A stretch of DNA of 64,000 nt. Origin: Polytrichum commune. Taxonomy: Eukaryota; Streptophyta; Polytrichopsida; Polytrichales; Polytrichaceae. The position numbers and the translations under genes are program-made. The DNA lies in contig OX485805.1 of NCBI GenBank assembly GCA_950295325.1, forward strand, positions 44,850,758-44,914,757. The letters run 5' to 3'. This document shows, piece by piece, positions 1 through 12,769 of this stretch. The stretch's first letter is position 1, and each line of letters begins with the position of its first letter. The notes below the pieces were generated by a model. That model saw only the letters and a list, made by a program, of their open reading frames with translations. It did not search any database and was not told where the DNA came from.

Positions 1-582
1 GTAGTATGTGACACTATGGAATAACACAAAGGGAATGTGTCTGAGGACAATTTGAATTCGTTCTCCTGTCACCTACGCTAGTGTGGTCCACTCCACTTGG
101 GAATTCCCGGGTGATGTGGTGGACACATGCACCAACATTCAACAAGTGGCATAAGAAGAAGAAGAATAAGAATAAGCTGACACTCCACATGTTGACACAT
201 GGCGCAATGCGAGGGTGTGGGTTGAATTCTTTGGTGGTTTGCATTACTAACAATTTCCATGATATAAGGGAGAGAAATGTGACAATAAGGAGTGAAATTT
301 GAACTACAGACATCCATTCCCTAGGGTTTTGGGATATTAGAGAGTGAGTGACTTTATGGAGGTTGACATTACGGAGTTTAGGGTGTACCTACTTAGAACG
401 TAGCATTCACTGTATAAGATCTCGTTGGCGTGTCGCGTCCTCATTGGACATGAGCATGACGTATATAGATTAACACGATATTCAATATTTTGAGAGAGTG
501 GGATCTTCTCAAAATAATATTGGCCATTTGGACACTTAAAAGTCATGTTAGGTTGATAAATACTAGATTATACTTCAGACGT
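1..582. other. AT-rich intergenic DNA, no gene seen
   Basis: Only short open frames occur, none with a recognisable domain, start context or splice partner. No tRNA-like or clear transposon structure was seen before the inverted repeat that begins at 583. Confidence 0.6.
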
Positions 583-905
583 GTAGTTTCCATTAAAATG
601 AGAGTATGTTAAGTTGGGAAATCGACTCAATGAGGTTGAGTCGACCTAAATGAGGACAATATTTTGTCAATTTAGGTTGAGTCGATCTAAATGAAGACAT
701 TATGTTGTCAATTTAGGTTGAGTCGACCTAAATGAGGACAATTATGTTAGTCAATTTAGGTTGAGTCGAACTAAATGAGGACAATATGTTAGTCAATTTA
801 GGTTGAGTCGACCTAAATGAGGACAGTATGTTGTCAATTTAGGTTGAGTCGACCTAAATGAGTCGATTTCCCAACTTAACATACTCTCATTTTAATGGAA
901 ACTAC
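583..905. mobile_element. Foldback/MITE-like element with 47-bp perfect terminal inverted repeats
   Basis: Bases 583-629 are the exact reverse complement of 859-905. Between the arms lie about six imperfect 40-45-bp tandem units, each centred on a near-palindrome around TTGAGTCGACCTAA and followed by ATGAGGACA. Perfect arms imply recent insertion or ongoing repair. No convincing target-site duplication was found just outside the arms, so the superfamily is not assigned. There is no coding capacity, so any mobility would depend on proteins made elsewhere. Confidence 0.8.
640..870. repeat. Tandem array of ~45-bp near-palindromic units inside the foldback element
   Basis: The core TTTAGGTTGAGTCGACCTAA recurs at roughly 40-45-bp steps with small differences (GATCTAA, GAACTAA) and spacers such as GACAATATGTTGTCAA. 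The core is itself almost self-complementary, so single-stranded DNA or RNA here would form a chain of small hairpins inside the large one. Confidence 0.75.
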
Positions 906-1606
906 GGCGGAATTTACGACGGAAAATCAAATGTTATTTTTTTACTTGTACTCTCCAACTTTCCAATGGTTTTCATTTCATTCTTGGATTAATAGTTTGC
1001 TTTATGTACTCTCAATTCACTGGAAAACTATCATTTTAATGAATATTGTGTTGATTGTAGCACGTGGACCTCATGACATGATGAATGTTAAGTCTATTAT
1101 TGTACACATGTCGTCCTACTACACTCCCATAGCAAGGCTCCTCATGTATAATATTTAATACATAAAATCTTATTTTATTTAAGCTGAGTGTCACGCTCTA
1201 TCACCGATGGAAATTGGACGGTACATATTTGAATGTGGTAAAAATTGGTATCACGATAATAGAAGGTTATTATGAACTTTCAAGAGTTGAATTATTATCT
1301 GCTAATTTGTTTTTCTAAACTCAACAAGATAAATTTCAAGGAGTAGAATGTGAAAGTGAGACAACTAAATTCTAAGTGAATCTAGACTCATACATGAATT
1401 TTGGATGTAACGAAACTACATACATGCAATTCTATTGGAAGACTCTATGATAGAAATAAAAATTTGAACCTTAAATGTAGGGTAGGTACATATCTTGTCA
1501 ATCATAATTCACCTACCAAATAAAGGTTTTGAGTTGTTGAAAATGTTTACCTAAGGAAGCTTTATAAACATCCATTGTTATCGAATCCACCTCTTGGTGG
1601 CACTAA
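906..1606. other. AT-rich intergenic DNA, no gene seen
   Basis: One 87-codon open frame at 895-1158 begins inside the right arm of the foldback element and has no recognisable domain. Nothing else is supported. Confidence 0.55.
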
Positions 1607-2103
1607 GGGCTACTTCACACTATGGCCGTCCAAGTCGAGAGGCCGTGGGATTGAATGGCCAAACTTTGTTGAGAGTCCAAAGAAATGGGCTGAAAATAGC
1701 CAATAAAATATAAGAATTGGAGCCTTCGGCTGGGCACAATGTGAAGTCTCCAAAGGCCAAGCCCAAAGTCCAAAGAAAGGAGGGCCATCCCACTTCATTC
1801 CTTGTCCAAAACAACTCGTGCAATCTAACGGCCAAGATCTGGTTAAAGGTTAATTTTTTTATGAAAAAATATCGACGGCCTCTCAACCATAGTTTGGGAT
1901 TCCATTCCCATCTTACCCAAACTTCATGCGAGAGTATGTCGCCTTGGTCAAAAACTACTGCCATGTAGACATTTTGAATTGTGACGACCTTAAGACTTTG
2001 GCCTCCAGTGTGAAAAGTCGAGAGACTAAATTCTGGGTTCCTTGCAATGTGATTGGTGAAAATTGACAGCCTCTCAACCTTCAGCCATAGTGTGAAGCGG
2101 CCC
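1607..2103. mobile_element. PIF/Harbinger (Tourist)-like MITE, copy 1
   Basis: The left end reads GGGCTACTTCACACTATGGC. The right end, read inward on the other strand, is GGGCCGCTTCACACTATGGC: 18 of 20 bases match. The element is flanked by TAA at 1604-1606 and TAA at 2104-2106. A TAA target duplication with termini starting GGGC is the classic signature of PIF/Harbinger and Tourist elements. The 497-bp interior has no transposase. A relative of almost the same length lies at 52179-52676. Confidence 0.8.
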
Positions 2104-3390
2104 TAAGAGCATGGTCCAAGAGAGAGTCCAAAGGATTTAAAGCCAAAAGTCCAAAAGAATGAGATTCAATCTAACAACAATACATGTCACATTCAATATA
2201 CAGATGTGGCATATTGTACATAAGATCTAACATCCATCCAATTCACTAAATCCTAGTGTATACATGTGTCTTGCATCCATCTTGAAATGTTGATTGCATG
2301 CATAGTTGCCTAGCATTATGTTCATACAAAATATCAATGCATTCAATCTTGGGTTATGGGCTGTCAAAGTTGTGAGGTCCTTGACTTATAGGTAAGTACA
2401 TGCTTCAATTTTACCCAATGGATGGTTATTCAAGGTAATTCATATGCTTAAGACAATATTGATCAAGTTAATTCTTAAATGTCCCAAGAGGCTCAGATTG
2501 AGCCTCTGCATGCACAAAAACATGTGTCTGAACTAAATGCTTTCATATTTAGTTACTCTTGTCAAAAGTGATCATGACCAAAATTAGCATGTTCTTGAAG
2601 TGCACTTTTTGAATCAACTAAATATCTTGATGTGATTGAAGATTTAAGTTCAGGTACATAGCATGGGTGTCTTCTTTTCCATATACAAATGTTGCATCTT
2701 GATCATCAATGTAGAGTACGAGAAATTATTTATTCTCATCAATATAAGCCAATATATAAAACAAGGTTTCAACCCCCCCCCCCACCCGCCCCACACACAC
2801 ACACACACACACTGTGTGTGTTACATGTGTTGTGACATTCTATTTTTGTTCTGAATTTGGATGTATTCAACAAACTAAATTGTTCGCACATGTGATCCAG
2901 TAATTTCAATTATCTTGATGGCCACTTCCATGTGGAGTTGAGGAGGGGGGGGGGCATATGATGGACTATAGTTGCCTAGTTGTCAAACACGCAAATTGGA
3001 TATATGGCCATCCTCACACTCACCCAATCTGAATGTTACACGAGTGGATTGTCATAATAATCATAAGAATATGGCATCTACTTCATGAAAAAAAAAATTG
3101 ATGTAAATTACAACAATCTTTGGCCCACACCAACAAGTTTATGATAGTCAAGTCTTTTCCACTCAACTGAAAGTCAATTCTCAAATTCCAAAAAGAGAGG
3201 CAATCAAACTCCCCCTCCTCAAACTTATGCAACTATCAATCATGCCACCCGTTGACTTTTGTATTCTAGAGAAATTTAGCACACAAACTCCCACGCAGAA
3301 GAAGAAGAGAGGGAGGGTCCAGACTTTTCTCATCTCATCTAAGCGGTTTTTGCCGACTGTCGCCAGCACACGGAAATGTGCCTTAATGAG
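2104..3390. other. Intergenic DNA with simple repeats
   Basis: This stretch holds a C-run and (AC)n tract near 2772-2812, a G-run near 2945-2954 and AT-rich sequence. No gene is supported. The end of this interval is the 3' flank of the minus-strand gene ending at 3391. Confidence 0.5.
2772..2820. repeat. Poly-C then (AC)n then (TG)n microsatellite
   Basis: A run of C is followed by about ten AC repeats and a short GTGTGTG tail, so the tract can fold on itself. Length is likely polymorphic. Confidence 0.85.
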
Positions 3391-6300
3391 TTAATGCCCT
3401 TGGGCGAGGCGTTTTGCAATGCTCTCCGCCTTTTGTTGAGGGGTTCGGAACGATTGGCGCCCTGGTGGCGTGAGGTTCGGGGACACACTAGGGTCCGTGA
3501 TATAGCACTTAGCCCTACCGTGCCAAGGAACGTCGTGGTGAGGGTCACCCACTTCACCCGACACCAACTTCGATGATAAACTCGGGCTTAGTTGCGCCTT
3601 CCGCTTCGACACCGAGCTCGGCGGCCTTGGGCACTTGATCGCGGGGATTTTGGGGCGTATGGGAGGGCCACGGAGCTTCTTCTTGTTGCAACACGGGCTT
3701 GCTAGAGGTCTAAGACCTGCAAAGGCAAAGAAGAAGCAAAAAAAAAACACAACTTCTAGTTGGTTAGTTAGAAAACACAAGCCGTTGCAATATAAGGTAG
3801 ATGGGTCCGAAAGGATTACTACTTTTTTCCTTCCAATTAGCTCACTTCTCGTACAACGTGAAACACACAATTAGTATAAGGTGGTTAGCAAATCCATATT
3901 GAGGCTGTAGTTGCAATTCCTCATGGTTTTTGTATTATGAAAGTGAAGATTTTCGTGCTCATTAAGTGGTCATATAGCACTAGCCTCCCCCCAAACACAC
4001 ACACACACACACACACACTTACTTATATTGACTATTGAGTTTAGAGTGGCTATCATATTATGAGTACACAACCCAATCTCATTTTAAAACATGGTTTTCC
4101 CAAATTTGTTCTTGGAGCCACATCAGACCACATATCACTCAAATACATGTAACTTAATAAGAAAAGTAATTGAATAAGGATTGTTTACCTTACCCGTGTG
4201 GGAGGATAGGTGGGGCGAACTCTCGTGTAGACTTATGAAACACATTGAAAGAAAGGGGTACTTTCTTTAGGGCTATGAAATAAGGCGCATATGCATGGTT
4301 GTGAACATTCTTGAAATGTACTGACTAAAATCTTTACTTTTTTTTTTTTAACATCCTTCTAACTAAAAAACGAGGCAATATCATAATCCACACTAGTGGT
4401 AACATTGGAATCATCTTTCTTTCCTTTCTTTCTTGGATATTATGATTTTTTCTAAGAATTTTATGAATTGTACTTTGAAATATTCAAATGGGGCCCTAAT
4501 ACTTGTCGCACTGCGATTTCTAGTGGAACACCGCCCCGCCCCCCTCTTGCCCTTGCTCAAACCTCTATCCAATTGGTTTCACTATGCACCGAGACTTAAA
4601 ACCACCATGACCTATAAAAAACATGTCCCCGTGTTTGCGAATTACCTTTGGTTGCAAGTCTTATGCAAGACATGACGCAATGATACAACTGTTTCAATCT
4701 ATGTTAAGTGGTAAGAGTGGAAATTTCTTGTTGAATATACACCCCCAAAGAAATTAAATTTAAGTTTGTTTTTCCATACGAGACATACAGATGTTTATGT
4801 TTTTTTGAATCAATATACTTTCAACCACTTAACATTATTCAGATCCATAACAATGTTTTGTTGGACTAACAGTATTTCACGAAATATTCTATGTATTATC
4901 GTTATGGATTTGAATAATCCATAACAATATCCACAGAATCCCACATAACATTGTTATGGGTTTGCATAATGTTATGCAATAAAAAAAACGACCTTCTTTT
5001 TCCATAACCAACATGTTTGAATATAAAAAACTAAACAAGAATTTTATTTTTATTTTTAAAAAACGCATCTAAAGCTAATAAATACATCAAGGCATTAGGA
5101 ACCGGTAATAAGTATGATGGGTTGAAGGATTGTACCTGACTGAAGTTGGTCCCTCCATCTTAGATTTGGAGGAGGTTGTAGTGTCCGGGGTTGTACTCCA
5201 TGCAATTTGCACTTCATGGTGCGTTTACAACGTGGTGATGAAACCCTAGGTGGAGACTTTGGCTTGAACCGGCACTTTGGTGCATTCTCTTTTGGAGAGG
5301 CCGGTGCTGCATTTAACATGCAAGTATCGGAATAACATATGGGAATTTTTATTATATTTTATTTGAGAAGTTTGTTGGGTGGAAAGGTGTACATTTTGAT
5401 CTACTTGCACAGTTTTATGGTGTTTAGTGTCACATGCATAAGACTGTCACTTATCCTATTTTGAGGCGTATGTTAGGTTACACTAATGATCAACAACTTC
5501 ACCATTAGTGTCACCTCATGACTCTTGGTGGGTCTCAGGTGTGCGCGTTTACTGATATCTTGGCATGAGTGTGTGCAATAATGTCACGAGGTGTATGTTT
5601 GTGACACAATGGTCTACAAGTTCACTAAAGTGTACACAAATGACACTTGACATGAGTATGCTCAATAAGATCTTCCCCTTGCATACTAGAACGCAAAACT
5701 ATCATCTCAAGTATCCCCAATGTGTTGTACTAAATATCATAATGTAACAAAACAAATTAACTTAAAGAAGTTACTTAAGTTGACAAATAGTGTCACACTG
5801 ACAATTAGTAGACATAGCATTTTGAGACCTCTAGGCATCTAGTTGATAGCCTTTGCAAATAGTGTATGTGACACTAAATACCATACACAGTGTAGTAGTA
5901 GTATTGTTTATAGGTGTGATGTAATTATCTATCACTAAGACATGTAGAATCATTCACCATGGACGTTAACCCATATTACAATGAGAACAAAAGAGAAAAC
6001 TATGCCAATCTTCTTAATTGACGATGACAACAACAACAACAATTAATTGAAGGAACTACAACTGAATATCAAATTTGATTTGCAAGTCTTGCACCATAGG
6101 TATTTATAGCTACATCAAATTTTTGGTCCAAGGAAGGTAAGGTGAACCCCTTATGTTCCTTGTCATGTTCGAATGGAAAGTGGTCAAGAAGTCCATGGAA
6201 AATAGGGGGAAAAGGAAATATGAAAAAAAAAAAAAAAACACTTCCTATCAATTTCTCTCACCAAGAGATATAAGATGTTGAAATTATTATACCTGACTTA

Positions 6301-7908
6301 AAGTTAGGGGAAAAAATGAAGAAAATACTACGTACACACATAAAATATGCAATGTGACCACAAGATGATGCAAGTGACATTACCATTTTGAAAAGTAGGT
6401 GTAAAGTGGCTTGAAAGTGCATTCAATACGTTGTTTTGCATATTTCAACACAATGGTGCCGTCAGTAGAATCGTAGACTTTAAGATTACCAATTACTTTT
6501 GTATTCCGAAGGTTGTTCACATATAAATGAAAAGAAGAGTAAATTGAAAATCTTGTAGCTACATTTCAAGTGCACTTCCCATGTGTTATACACTAGTTTC
6601 TACTTCAAGAGTTGGAGATCTATTCTTAAGAATGTAGTTGAGGGTACCATAAATATTGTATTAAAGTAATGGTTATATTTGGCACCAGTTCATGCTTTTG
6701 GATGGAAATTTTCATAAATGAACTAACAGAGACACTCTTTGGTTCACTCTACCTTGCTTGGACCCTTTTTGGTTCCGTTTTAAAGACATTAGAGGCAAGC
6801 ATGACATATCAAACTCTATCTAATATGATATTGTAGTTAGGAATTATTGGGGTGCATGAAGTGTATAGAAGTACTGACCTGATGGCGGTGGTGATGTTGG
6901 AGACTTAGGAGGGGATTGGGCAACAGCAGGCTTCGCACACGGCTCACATTTGGGAGGTTGTTTAGCACACGCGGCATCAACCACTGGCTCCGATCCACGA
7001 GGCGGCGACGCGAACCTCTTCACAGATTTGCCGAGCGGGATTCGGGCGTCACGATCGGCTCCTTGGTTGGGGACGGGGACAAACGTCATGGCGTGCTTCG
7101 CGCCGTCCCCGTCCGGAGGCCGTCCCGGCGGTGTTAGGTTAGGTGACACGGCATAATCCGTGATGTACGATTTCGTTCTACCAAAGTACGTGGCATCGAA
7201 TTCCGGGACCAAGATTTTGAGGTCGGGTGGAGGGAACTCTTTCCCTGACTTACCCACGGGTTGCCCGGGAGAGTTTCGTTTCTTCGGCGGCGGTTTACCG
7301 GACGCGCCTTTATTCACAGGTTTTGCCGGTGGGTCTTTCCTCTGTGAGCGGGCCAGGGCGTTCAATATGCCTTGTAGTTTGCTCACCGCTTTCCCTAGTG
7401 GGATTTGATCCTCCCGTGATTTGGCCGGCCACGTCATTGCGTCTCGGGTGCCCACCCCATCGAACGGCCTCCCCGGCGGTGTGAGGTTGGGCGACACGGA
7501 CGGGTCGGTTACGTAAGACTTCGGCCTCCCCCAAAAGACCTCCCCAAGAGGGTTCACCACAAACGGGACGTGGTGCTTCAAATGCTCGGTCACGTCGGTC
7601 TTCTCCCGCCCGTGGAAATAATCGAACTCCGTGGGCTTCGATCCACTCACGTGCCGCATCATCTCCGTGACATCACACCCCTCGCGCCCATAGTAGGGTT
7701 CGGGTTGGTCGAGAAGCGCCCGGTCGTATGCATGGGACGGGGGTGGCAAGTGATCAAACAACGTAATGTCCGTTCCGTTGTGAGGGTAACGGAATTGGGA
7801 GTGGCTTGACTTCTCCTTACTCGGTTTGTTCCATGGCCCTCGAATTTGGTTAAACCTATGTGGGTAATCTGAGGTGTTTAAGAATGACGGTTGTATCTTT
7901 TGCCCCAT
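3391..7908 (-). CDS. Proline-rich repeat protein of unknown function, 508 aa, three exons
   Basis: I do not recognise this gene. Exons on the minus strand are 7908-6879, 5306-5136 and 3716-3391; introns are GT-AG and both junctions have phase 1. The last acceptor follows a strong pyrimidine tract. The ATG at 7906-7908 follows a CT-rich leader; an open but ATG-less extension upstream is leader sequence. The protein has five related motifs of the form aromatic-x-GR-x-K-x-Y/D-V/I-T-D/E, at residues ~72-84, 97-110, 125-147, 241-263 and 465-487. The last three continue into SPNLTPPGR. Copies three and four extend further, sharing a PxDGxGxxxAMT stretch and IPLGKxV, giving a unit of about 55 residues. 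Linkers are rich in Pro, Lys and Ser. No signal peptide, membrane segment or enzyme motif is seen. The T-P-P in each repeat could be a proline-directed phosphorylation site (inference). Confidence 0.75.
3994..4018. repeat. (AC)n microsatellite in intron 2 of the repeat-protein gene
   Basis: About twelve AC repeats follow a short C-run, inside the 1.4-kb second intron (3717-5135) of the minus-strand gene. Confidence 0.85.
4831..4973. mobile_element. Small inverted-repeat (MITE-like) element in an intron
   Basis: Bases 4831-4857 pair with 4947-4973 with three mismatches (ends AACATTATTC...ATAATGTT). A second small hairpin with TTATGGATT/AATCCATAA lies between them. The element sits in intron 2 of the minus-strand gene. 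No target duplication was assigned. Confidence 0.5.
5417..5884. mobile_element. Non-autonomous inverted-repeat element, family A copy 1
   Basis: The left end ATGGTGTTTAGTGTCACAT and the inverted right end ATGGTATTTAGTGTCACAT differ at one base. The whole interior is recognisably the same as 47195-47650, including the shared stretch ACAATGGTCTACAAGTT. The element lies in intron 1 (5307-6878) of the minus-strand gene. It has no coding capacity. Confidence 0.7.
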
Positions 7909-10900
7909 CTTGAAGAAAAGCAAAGCAAAGAAAAGAAAAGAAAAGAAAGCCGTGAAAACCGAATCAACCTCCAATCTTTTTCCTAGATCCTTACCTCAAG
8001 TCTCACACTCAGTCATTGAAGGATGATGTAACATCCCTTGTGCCCAAACATCATCATGTGTGCCAAAAACATGTGACCAAACCTATCAACCGGGAGTTGC
8101 CACTCAAATAGTTTTGAGTTGAGTTTGCGATTGCGGATAAGCGTCCAACCAACATCAATTTCTCATTGAAGATTTGTGTCTTGTTTTGATCCATTTTCAA
8201 CATGAAGTGGATGTTTCGAAAGATAGTATGTTAGAGTCGTTCAACTGCCACAATGAGACAAACTAGTATTGTTTTATTGGATGAATGGCAGACAATCAAA
8301 TGGAATGCACATGTCCGGGATTGAATTTCCAACTCTACTTCAAGGAGCTGCAAAGAGTCTCGTTGTTGATGCTCAAATGTTTGAGAGGAAAATATTCCAC
8401 TCCAACATCATTTTGCAAGAAGATATTTGAGAGAAATTCCTTTGTTAATCTCCAACACCTGCAACATGATCTTCCACATCATTTGTAAAGTAGCAGCAAA
8501 GACACCACAATTAAAGCAACAACATGTATATTAGAGGTGAAGTGCCTTGTTAGCCTCTTTCCCTTGCCAAATGATCCGTGGATTTTGGTGTGCTAATGAC
8601 ATGTGTATGTTATTTAGTCATCTCAGAGACACGCTCTCTTCGACTTCCTAACTTGGGCAATCTTTATGTCCTACATCTGGACCTAGAAACCATGCCCCTT
8701 GTATTTCCTTGGGATACGTCTATTTATATGTAATTACGATGAATTGGTAGAATGACATATTTATTTGGAAACTTTGTATGTTATCAATAGGTTAAAGGCT
8801 ATGGAGCAACTACCTTTTGCAAACGACTATCATGATATTCCACATGCAAGTCCTTGCTAAATCAAATATTGTTTGTGTTCTTTTACTCAATATTGTAGTG
8901 TGTAAGTAGCAACTACGGGTTTCATTTCTATCACCATGATTGTCATTGCTTGTATTATATGAGATACAACCATAATCGGAAAATCAGCATCCCACCCATT
9001 CAAGTCACTTACAACATAGTTGATAATTTGCTTTTCAGAGTTAAAATATTCGAAAGATTGTATGTACATGAGACAATGGAAGGATGATTACATGAGGTTT
9101 GGCGATGTGAAAATTGCAAAACATCTAGTGCAATAGAATCTTGTAAGATCGGTAGCAATGTATTTCTAAATGAGACCTACATATGTTTGTCATAACAACC
9201 CATCGACCATCACTAAGAACATGAAAAAGAATACTAAACAATGGAGAGGAAGAGATCCTTAACTGCTTATATGATACTTGGTGTTGATAGGTCCACATGT
9301 GCCAAAACAAGGTTGAAAGTGCATCATATTTGATAATCAAAAGCATTAGAGGTTGTTGTTTTTCTCTATAAAAAAAATTCATGCACATGGAGCATAAGCC
9401 TTTCTCCCCTTGCACTTCATTGCTCTTATTTCCACCGACCTGTAACATTTTCCCATGCATCCAAACACAAATTGGTCAAATTCCAATAAGATTGATTGAA
9501 GTCTCAATCATGTGTCTTGCCTAAGTCAATCATTTTGCAGACAAAATGAACATTTTCCTCAAAATAATTGCCACACAAATGTACACGACTCTCCAAAACA
9601 AGAAATGTGCAAGTGATACCTACCTAGCATTTATGCTTTTAACATCGGAATTTGTCCGATATTGATAGTTTAACAATTGAAATCAACATAATTTGAGGTT
9701 GAGTTTTTTCAAGAGTTATTGGACCATAATTGGTCATACCAACAATTGTAAAGAGGCGTACTCAATTGGAACTTCAATATGATGGCAAGTGTGGGCAAAC
9801 ATTCATGCATTGCTTAGGAGACAATTGAAACCGACATTCTCATGGATGAATGTTGGAAGATGAAACAATAAGTTCATGGATGATATTCTTGCTATGAACA
9901 TACTTGGATCCCACCGAGCAAATATTCTTAGAGAATTGGGGACAATCTATGATATTTAAGTCCCTATTATATGAAACATAAGCAAAATTATATATTAGTA
10001 TAGTAGATTAATTATTATGATCAAGGCATGACAAAAGGTCTCACTAAGGTTCAACAATGTTCTTGTTTTTCAATAATTATACTTATTTCAAAGGGGGCAA
10101 GCTTCATGAAGGCCCCACTTAGATGAGCAACTGAAATTATGTTGCCATGTAATGTGATTGTGTGAATGTAAACGATTACAAATGTGGATGTGTTCACAAA
10201 GTTACACCTTTTGTATGTTCTCACACACTTTAATTTTTTGTTGCAAGGTTTGCAAACCATTTCTCTTTCATGGGTAGTGAGTGGGTAGTTATCTCATTTC
10301 ATGTGTTTTGTTATTTGAGAGTGAATGTATGTAGTATTGTGGTGTGTTAAAAATTGTCCATGCTATTAAAAAAATCCTTGTTATAATGACATTTGGAAAA
10401 TAATTATGTAAATGATGGCATTTAACCAATGAAAGTATAAAACTACAAAACAATAGGGTGCCCATTTTTAAGACCAACACACATAACATGTCCTTTGATA
10501 TAACATTGATTTGATCGAGGAGGTTGACATTCACATGAGGAGTGTCCCCCCAAGGGCATGGAGTGACAAATTCCTGGTCTCAATGATTTTTATAATAATC
10601 AAATCGAGTTTATGGTCCCTTTGATTTATGAAGGTAATTATGATGTTAATATCAAAATTAGTGGTATGGACCACAAATGCATAAACTTCACATAACTAGC
10701 AAGAGGTTGTGTTGCCAGTTTAAAATAACACTTACGATTTTGTGCTTATTTTCTTGATTGTTTTGTACCATAGATTGTGGTTGGGTTCTTTGTTGCATGA
10801 CAAATCGTTCTTATTGAATATAACAATTTATGAAAATCTTACTATCATGAATTTCAACTTAGACACTATCTTCCACCTTTTTTGTACATTGTATTTCTAA

Positions 10901-12742
10901 CATTATGAATGATTTCCTTGAGAGCAATAACCGGAAATCAAAATCATGAGAACAAATGTGCAATGAGTTCAAGAGTACTTATGTGTGTGTTTGTTAGGGC
11001 TCTATGTCCATTTTGACATAATCAAATTGTTGATCCCATTCATCTTTGGGTTTGTTGCAATTTCGGAGTTAATGTAATTGTGACCACTATCATGTCAATC
11101 TATTCCCCATCAAGAAGCACATATACTAGAGTAATTCCTCAAAGCACGAGTATTGGATTTTATTGAGTCATGATTGTGTTCATAGGAGTTTATACAAAAT
11201 AATGACCTCAATTAATTTAAGGCTCATGCGACATAGATGAGAATGTGTACATTAAGCAAGCACGAGTATCCATTTCAATAGTCATGATATTGGGAATAAT
11301 CTATATGGACTATAAATATACTAGGATCCATAACACTTTTTTTTTTCTTGTCTTGCACATTTTTTGGGATGAAAAACCCTTCATATAAATCATCTTGGAG
11401 ACAATGCATATTCTATCTCACCGAGTAACGATGACATGATGGAAAAATTTAGAGAAAAGTTTGAGCACAATTTTGAGTAGAGGATTTTGTTTCATTCCTT
11501 GTAAGCATAACATATTATATTCCCAATGCAATAGTGACACCATGACAAGTTTCAAGATTTAAATATGTCAATGAAGAATTTCTCATGAGATGGAATGAAC
11601 ATCCAAGCATAGCCTTGTTCGTACATGTATGCCTACTCTCTATGTCAGAGTACTAGCAAGAGAATGTGCTTATGTCAATCAACATGTGTCCATGATAACC
11701 TAAGGTTTCAAGTTGAATCTTGAAAATTTTGACGAAGGATGTGTTCATGCAAAGAATTCAGGTTCAAGGGAGTTTCAACAATGGCCATTGCTCGAACATT
11801 ATAGCGTTTTTGTAGTTAGAGAGGTTAAATTTTTGGATGAGAAAAAGATATTGAATAGTGGGCTCTCAAGAATGTTACCAAGTTGGTTACAATTTGTAAT
11901 GAAGAAATTGAAGTATCTTCATAATGTCGTGACATGAGTTAGACAATATCTCATGCCTAAGGAAGTCACTTCCAATGTTCTAAAATGATGTGTGAATAAA
12001 TATTAGGTCTAGAGTAATGATTGTAAGTAGAGTTCACAACCAAAAAAGAAGAAAAGACTTTTATTTTCTTTACTTAAAAAAAAAATTAAGGTTGGTCCAC
12101 ACATATACTAGAATAAGAATTCTTGGAAAGTTGTGAATACTAATCCCAAATACTTTTCTTAAGTACTTTATGGGATGGATGCTTATTAATGAGACAAGGG
12201 TTGTCATTACAAATTTCACCACTAGGATTGGGCTCCAATGTATCGAGTTAGTTTTTAAGTTTAAATTGTTTTATTAATCTTATTTGTGTGTGAAGAATTT
12301 CCCTTGACAATGGCACATTGAGGAGTCCAATTGACCTTCTCAGCAAATCCACACAAGAAGGAACAAAAAGTAGTGATGCTTAAATCATATTCCTTTTCAT
12401 GTAGGTTTCAAATGGAAAGGGCCATGTGAAGTTTAAATAAATCAATGCTAAGCGGATTGGTATAGATAGTGTAATCATTTTTCTTTATCCCTTTTTTTAA
12501 TAGAGCTCAAAATGATCTTGATGAATTTGTAAATGCATTTGCATCGATTTAATAAGTCAAAATGGTTAAAATATTCATTATACTTTGGTGAGTTAACATA
12601 TACTGCTACAATATATTTTATTTTTCAAAACAACAAGTAAAAAGCAACTTATAACAAATCATGAGGGTGTATTAGATGTATTATATAAGGTGGGGTGTAT
12701 TCACTCATGCCCTCCCATTTTTTATTGCGTTGCTCAAACCCT

Positions 12743-12769
12743 CCCCCCCCCCCCCCCAAAAAAAAAAAA
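12743..12769. repeat. Poly-C followed by poly-A tract
   Basis: About 15 C then 12 A. Such tracts are error-prone in sequencing, so exact lengths are uncertain. Confidence 0.8.

Noticed and set aside
640-870. Regularly spaced repeats resembling a CRISPR array
   Set aside because: The units are near-palindromic tandem repeats with no unique spacers, enclosed by perfect inverted repeats, in a plant genome with spliced genes.
2772-2820. Small protein frame across the (AC)n tract
   Set aside because: Low-complexity translation of a microsatellite.
3717-3870. N-terminal ~50 codons of the open frame ending at 3391 (minus strand)
   Set aside because: They run through the pyrimidine tract and splice acceptor at 3717. 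The phase-matched junction to exon 2 at 5136 explains the coding part better.
7909-7974. Hydrophobic extension (Phe/Leu-rich) before the ATG at 7908 of the repeat-protein gene
   Set aside because: It has no ATG; its Phe and Leu come from a CTTTT-rich leader. It is not a signal peptide.
9125-9460. 111-codon minus-strand open frame starting with ATG
   Set aside because: No recognisable motif, no relatives in the window and no neighbouring exons in phase.
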